Assembly (NCBI GenBank): GCA_006227785.1
Contig: SBFU01000193.1
Location: 1-13,130, forward strand
Source of the DNA: Burkholderiales bacterium
Lineage (GTDB): Bacteria; Pseudomonadota; Gammaproteobacteria; Burkholderiales; Burkholderiaceae_C
Length of the DNA stretch: 13,130 nucleotides
Direction of reading: 5' to 3'
A model generated the notes under the pieces. The model was not told the origin of the DNA. It saw nothing but the letters and a program-made list of their open reading frames with translations, and ran no database searches. Each line of letters opens with the position of its first letter. Within the stretch, counting starts at the first letter, position 1. The translations under genes and the position numbers were made by a program. Shown here one piece after another: positions 1 through 7,181 of the stretch.

Positions 1-380
1 GGGCAGTCGATGAGCACGAAGTCGTGGTCGGCATCGACCTCGGCCAGGGCCTGCTTCAGGCGCTTCTCGCGCCGCTCGACCTCAACCAGCTCGACCTCGG
101 CGCCGGCAAGATCGCGGTTGGCACCCAGCACGTGGTAGCCGCACTTCTCCGAAAACACCGCCGCCTCCCTGACCGAAGCCGACTCTAGCAGCACGTCGTA
201 GATCGTCAGCGGCAGGGTGCGTTTGTCAACGCCCGAACCCATGGTGGCATTGCCCTGCGGGTCCAGGTCGACCATCAGCACGCGCTGACCGATCTTGGCC
301 AGGCCGGCGGCCAGGTTGACGGTGGTGGTGGTCTTGCCGACACCGCCCTTCTGGTTGGCGACACAGAATATCTTGGCCAT
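1..380 (-). CDS. parA: ParA/Soj chromosome-partitioning ATPase, N-terminal part (runs off the window)
   Basis: This is the first 126 codons of a ParA-family ATPase, the nucleoid-bound motor that with ParB and parS positions newly replicated origins. The deviant Walker A motif KGGVGKTT is at residues 11-18, the DLDPQGNAT segment (switch I/A' region) at about 38-46, and the Walker B strand FVLIDCP falls at the window edge. The ATG at 378-380 fits the family start ([13 protein letters not shown]). No clear Shine-Dalgarno precedes it. It lies 18 bp downstream of the LysE-type gene on the same strand, so it is probably read from the mnmG side. The parS sites at 1205, 2274, 2493 and 4007 support a chromosomal rather than plasmid ParA. 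parB is expected just beyond base 1, but that is inference. Confidence 0.96.
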   Translation of the reverse strand, partial: MAKIFCVANQKGGVGKTTTTVNLAAGLAKIGQRVLMVDLDPQGNATMGSGVDKRTLPLTIYDVLLESASVREAAVFSEKCGYHVLGANRDLAGAEVELVEVERREKRLKQALAEVDADHDFVLIDC

Positions 381-398
381 GGGTTCGGACCCGTTCGG

Positions 399-1013
399 TT
401 ACTTGGAAATGGCCAGCTTGATGCCGAAGCCAATCAGAAAGACGCCGGCGATCTTGTTCAGCAGCTGGGTGATGCGCGGGCTGGCACGCATGCGTTCGGC
501 CAGGAAATGGGTGAGCAGGACAACGGCCAGGCCGTACAGAAAGGTCAGGACCGCGATGGTCGCGGCCATGGCGCCGAAAGTGACCAGGCCCTGGTGCTTC
601 TGGGGGTCGACGAACAGCGGGAAGAAGGCCATGTAAAAAACAATGGCCTTGGGGTTGAGCAGGGTGATGGTCAGGGCCTGCTGGAAATACTGGCGTGGCC
701 GGATGTCGAGCACCGGCGCGTCACCGGGCTTGGCGCTCAGCATCTTCCAGCCCAGCCAGGCGAGGTAGGCGGCCCCCGCCCACTGCACAAAGGCAAAGGC
801 CGCCGGGTAGGCCGCCAGCAGGGCGGCCACACCGGCCACCGCCATCCACATCAGCACCTGGTCGCCGGCAATGACACCCAGGGTGGCGGCCAGACCGCCG
901 CCCATCCCGCCCTTGCCAGTGGAGGTGATCAGCGCCAGATTGCCTGGGCCGGGAATGGCCAGAAAGACAATGATGGCAACGACGAAAGCGCCGTAATCTG
1001 CAATGCCGAACAT
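399..1013 (-). CDS. LysE/RhtB-family amino-acid exporter
   Basis: This encodes a 204-residue inner-membrane protein of the LysE/RhtB superfamily, which exports amino acids or their analogues; the substrate cannot be read from the sequence. The family signature PGPGNLALI is at about residues 20-28, and LNPKAIVFYMAFFP in the middle is the second conserved block. About six hydrophobic segments cover most of the chain, and the length is typical (about 205-210). An upstream in-frame ATG at 1106 would add 31 hydrophilic residues. I prefer the ATG at 1011-1013 because it places the conserved N-terminal helix at the start and has GAGGG 10 nt upstream. It lies between rsmG and parA in the same direction with an 18 bp gap to parA, so cotranscription is likely. 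The 129 bp between it and rsmG holds a small hairpin but no clear terminator. Confidence 0.9.
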   Translation of the reverse strand: MFGIADYGAFVVAIIVFLAIPGPGNLALITSTGKGGMGGGLAATLGVIAGDQVLMWMAVAGVAALLAAYPAAFAFVQWAGAAYLAWLGWKMLSAKPGDAPVLDIRPRQYFQQALTITLLNPKAIVFYMAFFPLFVDPQKHQGLVTFGAMAATIAVLTFLYGLAVVLLTHFLAERMRASPRITQLLNKIAGVFLIGFGIKLAISK

Positions 1014-1142
1014 GGTGGGGTTTCCCTCGCGGTGAAGGGGCGAGTTTACGTGAGTCTGTTCGTCGCCGGATCGATGGGCCGGCCGGGAGCTCCCACGGCC
1101 TGGCACTGGCGGGCCTGGCCAGCGCCAGGCAGCTTCAAAGCA

Positions 1143-1958
1143 TCAGACCGCAGGACGCATCCAGACAATGCACCGGTCCGCATCCAGGCCGGGCACCGTC
1201 AGTGGTTCCACGTGAAACACCGACACATCCGATGGCAGGGCGGCCAGCTCATCGGCGGGGTGTTTGCCCTTGAGCGCCATCCACACCCCTGCCGGCCTCA
1301 GTGCCGCCTTGGACCAGGCGGTGAAGTCGACCAGCGAGGCAAAGGCGCGGGAGCAGACCACGTCATAGCCACCGCCCTCTTCCGCTTTCAACGATTCGAC
1401 CCGTGCGTGGATGCCCCGCAGGTTCGGCAGCTTCAGGGTGGCCGCCACCTGCTGGATAAAAGTTGCTTTCTTGAGCACGGTGTCGACGCAGTCCACCTTG
1501 ATCTGCGGACACGTGATGGCGACCACAACGCCAGGCAGACCGCCGCCTGAACCTACATCCAGGAGACGGAGGTAGGGCCCCCACGCTCCGCCGCTGCGCG
1601 GGTCGCTGCCCCCCAAGGGGGCTGTTTCGCCTTGGGGCGGCCCGGCAGCGAAACCTGGCCCCCACGCTCCGCCGCCAAGATCCCCGTCACTCCCACGCAA
1701 GCGGGAGTCCACAACAACCGACGACACCTCTTCCCCACCAACCTGCCGCAACAGCGGCGGGATGGCGGCCAGGCTGTCGAGCAGGTGGTGGGTCAGCATC
1801 TCCTGCGGATCGCGCACGGCTGTCAGGTTGTAGACCTTGTTCCATTTGGCGATCAGGTCCTGGTAGGCCAGCAGCTGATCCACCTGCCCAGTGGACAGGT
1901 TCAGCCCCAGCTTGCGCAGCCCGGCTTCCAGCGCCGGCCTCAGCACGGCAGCGCTCAT
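1143..1958 (-). CDS. rsmG: 16S rRNA (guanine-N7) methyltransferase RsmG (GidB), with a repeat-derived internal insertion
   Basis: RsmG methylates N7 of G527 (E. coli numbering) in 16S rRNA using S-adenosylmethionine; its loss gives low-level streptomycin resistance in several bacteria. The N-terminal helical part (THHLLDSLA at about 56-64), the SAM-binding loop [12 protein letters not shown] at about 132-143, CSRAFASL at 202-209 and a late KGKH are all present. The ATG overlaps the mnmG stop (ATGA), indicating translational coupling. The protein is 271 residues, against 207 in E. coli. Residues about 78-128, just before the first SAM-domain strand, have no counterpart in the family and are encoded by two repetitive DNA elements (1577-1674 and 1683-1714), with the frame kept open. 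A parS-like site overlaps codons F248-P252. Function is probably intact because the insertion falls in a domain-linking loop, but this is inference. Confidence 0.96.
   Translation of the reverse strand: MSAAVLRPALEAGLRKLGLNLSTGQVDQLLAYQDLIAKWNKVYNLTAVRDPQEMLTHHLLDSLAAIPPLLRQVGGEEVSSVVVDSRLRGSDGDLGGGAWGPGFAAGPPQGETAPLGGSDPRSGGAWGPYLRLLDVGSGGGLPGVVVAITCPQIKVDCVDTVLKKATFIQQVAATLKLPNLRGIHARVESLKAEEGGGYDVVCSRAFASLVDFTAWSKAALRPAGVWMALKGKHPADELAALPSDVSVFHVEPLTVPGLDADRCIVWMRPAV
1205..1218. promoter_or_regulatory. parS-like ParB-binding site (one mismatch) inside rsmG
   Basis: GTTCCACGTGAAAC differs from the perfect GTTTCACGTGAAAC palindrome at one base. That base is variable in the classical B. subtilis consensus TGTTNCACGTGAAACA, so binding is plausible. 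It lies in the rsmG coding region and encodes F248-H-V-E-P252 on the minus strand. Confidence 0.8.
1577..1674. repeat. GC-rich palindromic repeat inside rsmG, bounded by 17 bp direct repeats
   Basis: A 17 bp direct repeat (GCCCCCACGCTCCGCCG) occurs at 1577-1593 and 1658-1674, 81 bp apart. Between the copies lie a C-run/AA/G-run hairpin (about 1609-1621) and a second, inverted CCTTGGGG block (1631-1637). In the rsmG reading frame the two direct-repeat ends encode nearly the same peptide, GGGAWGP and SGGAWGP. A related sequence with the same order of blocks (CCGCTGCGCGG, C-run/G-run hairpin, GCGGCCCGGC) lies between genes at 11286-11334. I regard it as one copy of a dispersed intergenic repeat family that has entered a coding region. 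Confidence 0.8.
1683..1714. repeat. Short palindromic repeat of the ACTCCC...GGGAGT type inside rsmG
   Basis: ACTCCC at 1689-1694 pairs with GGGAGT at 1703-1708 around an ACGCAAGC centre. The sequence resembles the very common proteobacterial dispersed palindrome whose core reads roughly CCCGC-loop-GCGGGA flanked by GTCA/TGAC; here CGTCAC lies on one side and GTCCAC on the other. It encodes the [11 protein letters not shown] stretch of RsmG (residues about 83-93). The family assignment comes from general recollection, not a search. Confidence 0.65.
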
Positions 1959-3949
1959 GCCGCTTCGGTCTCGCGGCGCGCAAAACCCTTGTAGCCGCCC
2001 TTTTTCAGGTGGATCAGCAGCAGCGAAATGGCCGCTGGTGTCACGCCGGAGATGCGCGAGGCCTGGCCCAGCGTTTCGGGGCGGTGCTTGCCCAGCTTCT
2101 GTCGCACCTCGATGGACAAGGCCGTGACCTGGCTGTAGTCCAGGTCGGCGGGCAGCTTGAGACCTTCGTAATGGGCGGCCCGCTCGACTTCGTCTTTCTG
2201 CCGGTCGATGTAGCCAGCGTACTTGGCGGCGATCTCCACCTGCTCCACCACGGCATCGTGCAGTTCGCCCAGTGTTTCACGTGAAACCACAGGCCGGGCA
2301 TCCTCATCGTTGGCTTTGCCCGCCGGCGCCCAGCGCCCTTCGCCCATGCCCATCAGCTCGGCGTAGCCCACGCCTGGCCGCCGCAGCAGGTCGAACAGTT
2401 TGTACTCGCGCTCGATGGCCTTGCCCAGCACCCGCTCGGCCTCGGCCGCCTCCAGGATGCGGGGATTGACCCAGGTCGCCTTCAGGCGTTCGGTTTCACG
2501 TGAAACCGCATCCCGTTTGCGGCAGAAGGCCTCCCATCTGACGTCGTCCACCAGCCCCATGGCACGGCCCTGCTCGGTCAGGCGCATATCGGCGTTGTCC
2601 TCGCGCAGCTGCAGCCGGAACTCGGCCCGGCTGGTGAACATGCGGTAGGGCTCGGTCACGCCCTTGGTGATCAGGTCGTCCACCAACACCCCCAGGTAGG
2701 CTTCGTCACGGCGCGGCAGCCAGGCGTCTTTGCCCTGGCACTGCAGGGCAGCGTTCAGGCCAGCGAACAGGCCCTGGGCCGCCGCCTCCTCATACCCGGT
2801 GGTGCCGTTGATCTGGCCGGCAAAGTACAAGCCCCGGATCTGCTGGGTCTCGAAACTGGACTTGAGCGAGCGAGGGTCGAAGTAGTCGTATTCGATGGCG
2901 TAGCCCGGCCGCAGGATGTGGGCATTTTCCAACCCGGGCAGACTGCGCACCAGCGCGTACTGGATGTCGAACGGCAGGCTGGTGGAGATGCCGTTGGGGT
3001 AGACCTCGTGCGTGGTCAGACCCTCGGGCTCCAGGAAAATCTGGTGGCTGTCCTTGTCGGCGAAGCGGTTGATCTTGTCCTCCACGCTCGGGCAGTAGCG
3101 CGGGCCCACGCCCTCGATCTTGCCGGTGAACATGGGGCTGCGGTCAAAGCCGGATCGGATGATGTCGTGGGTCCGCTCGTTGGTGTGCGTGATCCAGCAC
3201 GGCAGTTGTGCAGGGTGCATGGACGCCTTGCCCATAAAGCTGAACACCGGCACCGGCCGGTCGGCCGTTTCGGACCCCGGCATGCCGTCGCCGGGCTGTT
3301 CGGTGCACTTGGAGAAATCGATGGTCCGGCCATCGATGCGCGGCGGCGTGCCGGTCTTCAGGCGCCCCTGCGGCAACTTCAGTTCCTTGAGGCGCGCACT
3401 CAGCGACACCGCTGGCGGATCGCCCGCCCGACCCGCCGCGTAGTTGTTCAACCCGACATGGATCTTGCCGTCCAGAAAGGTCCCCGCGGTCAGCACCACG
3501 GTGCGGCTGCGAAAGCGGATGCCGACCTGGGTCACCGCACCCACCACCCGGTCACCCTCGACCATCAGGTCGTCCACCGCCTGCTGGAACAGCCACAGGT
3601 TCGGCTGGTTCTCCAGCATGCGACGGATGGCCGCCTTGTACAGGATGCGGTCGGCCTGGGCGCGGGTCGCGCGCACGGCCGGCCCCTTGCTGCTGTTGAG
3701 AATGCGAAACTGGATGCCGCCCTCGTCCGTGGCCAGCGCCATCGCCCCACCCAGCGCGTCGATTTCCTTGACCAGATGGCCCTTGCCGATGCCGCCAATG
3801 CTGGGGTTGCAACTCATTTGGCCCAGTGTCTCGATGTTGTGGGTGAGCAGCAGCGTGGCGCAACCCATGCGCGCAGCGGCCAGCGCGGCCTCGGTGCCGG
3901 CATGGCCACCGCCGACAACGATGACGTCGAATTCCTGTGGGTACAACAT
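1955..3949 (-). CDS. mnmG: tRNA uridine-5-carboxymethylaminomethyl synthesis protein MnmG (GidA)
   Basis: MnmG is the FAD-dependent partner of the GTPase MnmE. Together they install the (carboxymethyl)aminomethyl group at C5 of wobble uridine U34 in several tRNAs. The 664-residue protein begins with the dinucleotide-binding fold [11 protein letters not shown] (GxGxxG at 13-18). It has SCNPSIGG around C47, the family block [11 protein letters not shown], the second signature [24 protein letters not shown], and the C-terminal [13 protein letters not shown] that contacts MnmE and tRNA. GGAG lies 9 nt before the ATG. It overlaps rsmG by ATGA. It is about 35 residues longer than the E. coli protein; part of the excess is near residues 540-558, which contain one of the two parS-encoded VSRET stretches. 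Confidence 0.98.
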   Translation of the reverse strand: MLYPQEFDVIVVGGGHAGTEAALAAARMGCATLLLTHNIETLGQMSCNPSIGGIGKGHLVKEIDALGGAMALATDEGGIQFRILNSSKGPAVRATRAQADRILYKAAIRRMLENQPNLWLFQQAVDDLMVEGDRVVGAVTQVGIRFRSRTVVLTAGTFLDGKIHVGLNNYAAGRAGDPPAVSLSARLKELKLPQGRLKTGTPPRIDGRTIDFSKCTEQPGDGMPGSETADRPVPVFSFMGKASMHPAQLPCWITHTNERTHDIIRSGFDRSPMFTGKIEGVGPRYCPSVEDKINRFADKDSHQIFLEPEGLTTHEVYPNGISTSLPFDIQYALVRSLPGLENAHILRPGYAIEYDYFDPRSLKSSFETQQIRGLYFAGQINGTTGYEEAAAQGLFAGLNAALQCQGKDAWLPRRDEAYLGVLVDDLITKGVTEPYRMFTSRAEFRLQLREDNADMRLTEQGRAMGLVDDVRWEAFCRKRDAVSRETERLKATWVNPRILEAAEAERVLGKAIEREYKLFDLLRRPGVGYAELMGMGEGRWAPAGKANDEDARPVVSRETLGELHDAVVEQVEIAAKYAGYIDRQKDEVERAAHYEGLKLPADLDYSQVTALSIEVRQKLGKHRPETLGQASRISGVTPAAISLLLIHLKKGGYKGFARRETEAA
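2274..2287. promoter_or_regulatory. parS site inside mnmG (codons 555-559)
   Basis: This is a perfect 14 bp palindrome, GTTTCACGTGAAAC, the core bacterial parS recognised by ParB. It encodes VSRET at MnmG residues 555-559. This stretch lies in a segment that appears to be about 16 residues longer than E. coli MnmG as I recall that sequence. Confidence 0.93.
2493..2506. promoter_or_regulatory. parS site inside mnmG (codons 482-486)
   Basis: This is a second perfect GTTTCACGTGAAAC core; the perfect symmetry extends to 18 bp (2491-2508). It is read in the same frame as the site at 2274 and again encodes VSRET, at MnmG residues 482-486. Only 205 bp separate the two sites. Confidence 0.93.
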
Positions 3950-4000
3950 GATGAGAGCTCCGGGGCGGGCCGGTCCGTGGCGACGCCCGATGTTCCAAAC

Positions 4001-4026
4001 CGGTGTGTTTCACGTGAAACACACCG
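4001..4026. promoter_or_regulatory. Extended parS site upstream of mnmG (26 bp perfect palindrome)
   Basis: The 16 bp consensus TGTTTCACGTGAAACA occupies 4006-4021, and perfect symmetry extends over all 26 bases of 4001-4026 (outer arms CGGTG/CACCG). It is the only one of the four sites outside coding sequence, in the 186 bp gap between the divergent mnmG and FMN reductase genes. It starts 52 bp before the mnmG ATG, so ParB bound here could also affect transcription of either gene. Confidence 0.95.
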
Positions 4027-4123
4027 CGCCGGCGACCTGCTCGGGCCGCCCGGCGAGGCGCAATTGTCCCATCTTTGGTCGGGACACGCCTTGGAAAGCA
4101 GGTTTCCTGCACAGGGACGGTGC

Positions 4124-4129
4124 CAAAAT
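4124..4129 (+). promoter_or_regulatory. Candidate -10 box for a leaderless FMN reductase transcript
   Basis: CAAAAT ends 6 bases before the ATG at 4136 and no Shine-Dalgarno sequence lies between, so transcription could start at or next to the start codon. No good -35 is seen. A small GCAGG-TTT-CCTGC palindrome lies at 4098-4110. Confidence 0.4.
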
Positions 4130-4135
4130 AAACGC

Positions 4136-4723
4136 ATGAACACCCCCATCCCCCTTCTTGTCTTCGCGGGCAGCACCCGCGAACAGTCCTGGAACCGCAA
4201 GCTGGCCGGCGCTGTCGGCGCCATCGCCAGTGCCGAGGGTGCCCAGGTCACCCGCCTGGAACTGGCGGATTTCGACGTCCCTTTGTACAACGCCGACCTG
4301 GAAGCCAAGGGCACGCCCCGCGACGTGATCCGGCTCAAGGAGATCTTCCACGCCCATCCGGCCTGGATTGTCTGCTCGCCGGAGTACAACGGCAGCTACA
4401 CCGGCCTGCTCAAGAACACCATCGACTGGGTGTCCAGCCCGGTCAAGGGCGACCCGCAATGGGGCAGCGGCACCAAAGCCTTTGCCGGCAAGGTGGTGGG
4501 CCTGATGTCGACCTCACCCGGCGCCCTGGGTGGCGTGCGCAGTCTGGGTCACCTGGCCCCGCTGCTGATGAACCTGCAGGCCTGGGTGGCCCCGAAGCAG
4601 TTCGCCATGCCACGGGCGATGGAGGCCTTCGACCCCGATGGCCGCCTGAGCAACGAAGCCCACCGCACAGCCGTCCACGGTGTCATCGAGCAGGTGCTCT
4701 GGGCGGCCAGACGCTTCGCATGA
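4136..4723 (+). CDS. NAD(P)H-dependent FMN reductase-like flavoprotein
   Basis: The 195-residue protein belongs to the flavodoxin-like NADPH-dependent FMN reductase family (SsuE/ChrR/azoreductase-type fold), which reduces FMN, quinones, azo dyes or chromate; the real substrate is unknown. The FMN phosphate loop AGSTREQSWN is at residues 11-20, and the second flavin-binding block SPEYNGSYTGLLKNTIDW at 81-98 is typical of the family. The length is usual, and no signal peptide is seen, so it is cytoplasmic. The ATG at 4136 gives the expected short N-terminus before the first beta strand; the long open frame upstream only reads through antisense mnmG sequence. The stop overlaps the start of the next gene (ATGA at 4720-4723), so the two are translationally coupled. 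It is divergent from mnmG across the parS-containing gap. Confidence 0.9.
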   Translation: MNTPIPLLVFAGSTREQSWNRKLAGAVGAIASAEGAQVTRLELADFDVPLYNADLEAKGTPRDVIRLKEIFHAHPAWIVCSPEYNGSYTGLLKNTIDWVSSPVKGDPQWGSGTKAFAGKVVGLMSTSPGALGGVRSLGHLAPLLMNLQAWVAPKQFAMPRAMEAFDPDGRLSNEAHRTAVHGVIEQVLWAARRFA

Positions 4724-4986
4724 ACTGCCGGCCGGGCTGCGCCGCCTGCTGCATCGCGCCGTCCATCAGCAGCCCGATGCCCGGCCTGCCCCAGGGCAAA
4801 GCGGCCGGTGTGCCCTGCCCGCATCTGGACGAGGCCCTGCGCTGCCGACTGTTCGCGCAAGCCGAGCGACCGGCCGTCTGTTCCTCTCTGGCGCCCAGCC
4901 TGGAGATGTGCGGCGAGACTCGCGAACAGGCGCTGGTCTTCCTGCAACGCCTGGAGCGCGACACCCGACCGGTCAGGACCGGATGA
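4720..4986 (+). CDS. YkgJ-family cysteine-cluster protein
   Basis: This 88-residue protein has eight cysteines (C3, C7, C10, C11, C33, C42, C54, C64). The N-terminal CRPGCAACC pattern is typical of the YkgJ/UPF0153 family, which is predicted to bind Zn or an Fe-S cluster; the biochemical role is unknown. It is a little shorter than E. coli YkgJ (about 109). The start is the ATG overlapping the stop of the FMN reductase gene, so translation is probably coupled, pairing a flavoprotein with a metal-binding protein. Its last 14 bases overlap the end of the convergent hydrolase gene. No terminator is visible between the two convergent genes. Confidence 0.87.
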   Translation: MNCRPGCAACCIAPSISSPMPGLPQGKAAGVPCPHLDEALRCRLFAQAERPAVCSSLAPSLEMCGETREQALVFLQRLERDTRPVRTG

Positions 4987-5866
4987 AGCGCGCCATGTCG
5001 TGGCCGACCGGCCCGGCCAGCGCGTCGGGCAGCAGGTGGCCCATGTCGAGCACCTGAAGACGCGCGCCCGGTATCACGTCGGCCAGCGCCTGGCCATGCG
5101 CCAGCGGCAGTGCCGGGTCGTGTGCACCGTGCAGCACCAGGGTGGGCACCCGAAGGCCGGGCAGCCAAGGCGTGCGGGCATCCGGCATGGCATCCACCGC
5201 CAGGGCGTGCCGCAGCGCGGCCAGCTCCGGCCGGTGACCGTTGGCCAGCGCCTGCGCCATCTGCTGGCGCACGCGGTCGGCCGGAAACGGCCAGGCGCCG
5301 GCATGGAACACCGCCCAACCCTCGACCGCCCGGTCCAGGGCCGACATCTGCGCGCCGCGGGCCGACAGTTGCCAGAGCCCGGCCAGCAACTCGGGAGACG
5401 GTCCGGGCAAGGGGCCGCGCAAAGGGCGGCCCATCATGCCGTCCAGGTAGGGCCGGTGGTCACCGGAGCTCGACAGCAGCACCAGATGGTCCACCCGCTG
5501 TGGCAGGTCACGCGCGAGGGTCTGGGCAATGTAGCCCCCCATGGACCAGCCCACCAGGGACACCCGCTCCACCCCCCAGGCGTCCAGCACGCGGCGCGCG
5601 TCGTCGGTGAGGTCGTCCAGCGTGTACGGCACGTCGGCCATCCCGGTCTGCAGCGAACGCCCGGTGTCGCGGTGGTCGTAGCGCAGCACGCGGCAACCGC
5701 CATCGACCAGGGCCTGCACCAGCGCGGGTGGCCAGACCAGGCCGGGGTTCATCGCCCCCATGATGAGCAGCACCGGCGGCCCGGTCCGCGGACCACAGGC
5801 CTCGCTCCAGAGCCGCCCCAGGCCGGCCACCTCCACCCAGCGTCCATCCCACACCGTGTTCGTCAT
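4973..5866 (-). CDS. Alpha/beta-hydrolase
   Basis: The 297-residue protein has the alpha/beta-hydrolase fold. The nucleophile elbow G-W-S-M-G has S108, the acid is probably D250 in HGAHDPALP, and the base is H277 in DMGHLLP. The YDHRDTGRS block at 63-71, ahead of a cap region, resembles the methylesterase/epoxide-hydrolase-like subgroup (RdmC-like), but the substrate cannot be inferred. A longer reading from 5932 would add 22 Arg/Cys-rich residues encoded by the terminator and spacer DNA. I start at the ATG at 5864-5866, which directly precedes the usual N-terminal strand. No Shine-Dalgarno is present; a TACAAA -10-like box ends 6 bases before the ATG. The gene is convergent with, and overlaps by 14 bp, the YkgJ-type gene. 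Confidence 0.88.
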   Translation of the reverse strand: MTNTVWDGRWVEVAGLGRLWSEACGPRTGPPVLLIMGAMNPGLVWPPALVQALVDGGCRVLRYDHRDTGRSLQTGMADVPYTLDDLTDDARRVLDAWGVERVSLVGWSMGGYIAQTLARDLPQRVDHLVLLSSSGDHRPYLDGMMGRPLRGPLPGPSPELLAGLWQLSARGAQMSALDRAVEGWAVFHAGAWPFPADRVRQQMAQALANGHRPELAALRHALAVDAMPDARTPWLPGLRVPTLVLHGAHDPALPLAHGQALADVIPGARLQVLDMGHLLPDALAGPVGHDMARFIRS

Positions 5867-5872
5867 GCGCCG

Positions 5873-5878
5873 TTTGTA
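5873..5878 (-). promoter_or_regulatory. Candidate -10 box for a leaderless hydrolase transcript
   Basis: On the minus strand TACAAA is followed by six bases and then the ATG. There is no ribosome-binding site between, and the -35 region is G+C-rich and unconvincing. Confidence 0.4.
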
Positions 5879-5904
5879 CACCGGAACCCGCCGGCCCCGG
5901 CGAC

Positions 5905-5929
5905 AAAAAAGCCCGCACGCGGCGGGCTT
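5905..5929 (-). terminator. Rho-independent terminator of the cytochrome b561-YceI operon
   Basis: The 8 bp stem AAGCCCGC (5909-5916) / GCGGGCTT (5922-5929) has a 5-nt loop. On the minus strand it is followed by a run of T (A's at 5905-5910 on the plus strand). It begins 26 bp past the stop of the last YceI gene and isolates it from the hydrolase gene. Confidence 0.9.
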
Positions 5930-5955
5930 CATGGGTTCGGGTCAAGCCCGGTGCA

Positions 5956-6528
5956 TCACTGCTTGATGGCTTCGACCTGGATGATGATCTTGGTGTCGTC
6001 CGGCACACCCATGTTCAGGCCCCAGTTGACACCCCACAGGCTGCGCTTGATGGTGGTCTCGAAGTCGCCACCGCAAACTTCGCGCTTGAGCATCGGGTGG
6101 TCAAAGCAGTTGAAGCGCACCGCCTTGAGGTTGACCGGGTGGGTCTGGCCACGCAGCGTCAGCTTGCCCTGCACCTCGGTCACCTTGTCGCCGTTGAAGA
6201 CGAATTTCTCGCCCACGTAGGTGGCGGTGGGGTGCTTGTCGGCGGCAAAGAAATCGTCGCCCTTGAGGTGGTTGTCAAAGGGGCCGACGCCGGTGGTCAC
6301 CGAACTCATGTCCAGCGTCAGTTCCACCTTGCCGGTCTTGGCGGCGCGGTCGAACTGCACCGTGCCGCTCTTCTTGGCCCAGCTGCCGCGGTTGGTCGAG
6401 GTGTTGAAGTGCAGTTGTTCCCAGATCACATTGGTGTGGGTGGGGTCGATCTGGTACTCGGCGGCCTGGGCCAGGCCGGCAGAGGCCAGGGTGGCCGCAG
6501 CGGCCAGCAGGGTCAGGGATTTGCGCAT
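5956..6528 (-). CDS. Periplasmic YceI-family protein (second of a tandem pair)
   Basis: The 190-residue precursor has a clear signal peptide (MRKSLTLLAAAATLASAGLAQ, cleavage after AQA at about 22), so the mature protein is periplasmic. It then shows the YceI lipocalin-like barrel: YQIDPTHTNVIW at the N-terminus, VELTLDMSSVTTG, FFAADKHPTATY and a C-terminal VNWGLNMGVPDDTKIIIQVEA. YceI proteins bind long isoprenoid chains, for example octaprenyl compounds in TT1927b, and are often paired with b561 cytochromes. GAGGAG lies 8 nt before the ATG at 6526-6528, which supports this start over the longer upstream reading from 6669. It is the last gene of a three-gene operon and is followed by a terminator. 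Confidence 0.93.
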   Translation of the reverse strand: MRKSLTLLAAAATLASAGLAQAAEYQIDPTHTNVIWEQLHFNTSTNRGSWAKKSGTVQFDRAAKTGKVELTLDMSSVTTGVGPFDNHLKGDDFFAADKHPTATYVGEKFVFNGDKVTEVQGKLTLRGQTHPVNLKAVRFNCFDHPMLKREVCGGDFETTIKRSLWGVNWGLNMGVPDDTKIIIQVEAIKQ

Positions 6529-6590
6529 GGTTGAACTCCTCGTCAGTGTGGGTGGGTTGGGTTGAAACGGAAAACGCGAAGGGCTTGCTC

Positions 6591-7154
6591 TCAGAGTGCC
6601 GGCACGCCGGTCAGGGCCATCTTGAAACGCACCTGAACGTCGTCGGCCACCATCGAGGTGTCGGCCCATTCCTTCTCGCCGATGCGGAAGGACAGGCGCT
6701 TGATCGGGAAGGTGCCGGTGGCGGTGGTGGTGCCGCCGCTTTGCGCCAGCGTCACCGGCACCACGACGTCGCTGCTGACCCCCTTGATGCTCAGCTTGCC
6801 GGCCACCTCGAAGCGGTTGCCTTCCACGCGACGGATCCGGCTGGACTCGAAGGTGGCCTGCGGGAATTGCGCGACGTTGAACCAGATGGGTTTGGGCAGT
6901 TCGGCATCGGCGTCGCGGTTGATGCGGGCGCTGCCGGTGTCCACGGTGAAGGCGATGCGGCTGTCGTCCAGCTTGGCCGGGTCGAACCGGACCTGGGCCG
7001 AAAAGCGCTCGAAACGGCCTTCCACCGGCACGCCCATCTGGCGGCTGACAAAACGCAGTTCACTCTGGTTGGCCACCAGTTGCTGCTGGGCCGTGGCGGC
7101 CAAGGGGAAGGCGGTGCTGGCCAGCAGGGCCAGGGCCGTCAGGACGGTTTTCAT
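6591..7154 (-). CDS. Periplasmic YceI-family protein (first of a tandem pair)
   Basis: The 187-residue precursor has the signal peptide MKTVLTALALLASTAFPLAATA (cleavage near residue 22). The rest is a divergent YceI domain, with SELRFVSRQMGVPVEGRF at the N-terminus, IAFTVDTGSARI, PQATFESSRI and VQVRFKMALTG at the end. It is only distantly similar to the next gene, so this is an old duplication or two subfamilies, not a recent copy. The ATG lies 27 bp after the cytochrome b561 stop and the second YceI gene follows after 62 bp. The likely role is lipid/quinone-analogue binding in the periplasm with the b561 cytochrome; the physiological substrate is unknown. Confidence 0.92.
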   Translation of the reverse strand: MKTVLTALALLASTAFPLAATAQQQLVANQSELRFVSRQMGVPVEGRFERFSAQVRFDPAKLDDSRIAFTVDTGSARINRDADAELPKPIWFNVAQFPQATFESSRIRRVEGNRFEVAGKLSIKGVSSDVVVPVTLAQSGGTTTATGTFPIKRLSFRIGEKEWADTSMVADDVQVRFKMALTGVPAL

Positions 7155-7181
7155 GGGGTAGGGCTCCGCAGAAAGTGGGTG

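Noticed and set aside
1113..1130. Hairpin GCCTGGC-CAGC-GCCAGGC just downstream of rsmG, a possible terminator
   Set aside because: A perfect 7 bp stem, but no T-run follows on the minus strand and such stems are common in this G+C-rich sequence.
3950..4135. Possible replication origin in the mnmG upstream gap
   Set aside because: parS and mnmG suggest that the origin is nearby, but no DnaA boxes (TTATCCACA) or AT-rich unwinding region are present in the gap.
2918..4135. Upstream extension of the FMN reductase frame through antisense mnmG
   Set aside because: The translation is Arg/His/Gly-rich with no conserved motif; it is the antisense of mnmG. The flavoprotein motif begins directly after the ATG at 4136.
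4808..6220. Long plus-strand open frame covering the antisense of the hydrolase and spacer
   Set aside because: Shadow of the minus-strand hydrolase; it crosses a terminator and has no recognisable domain.
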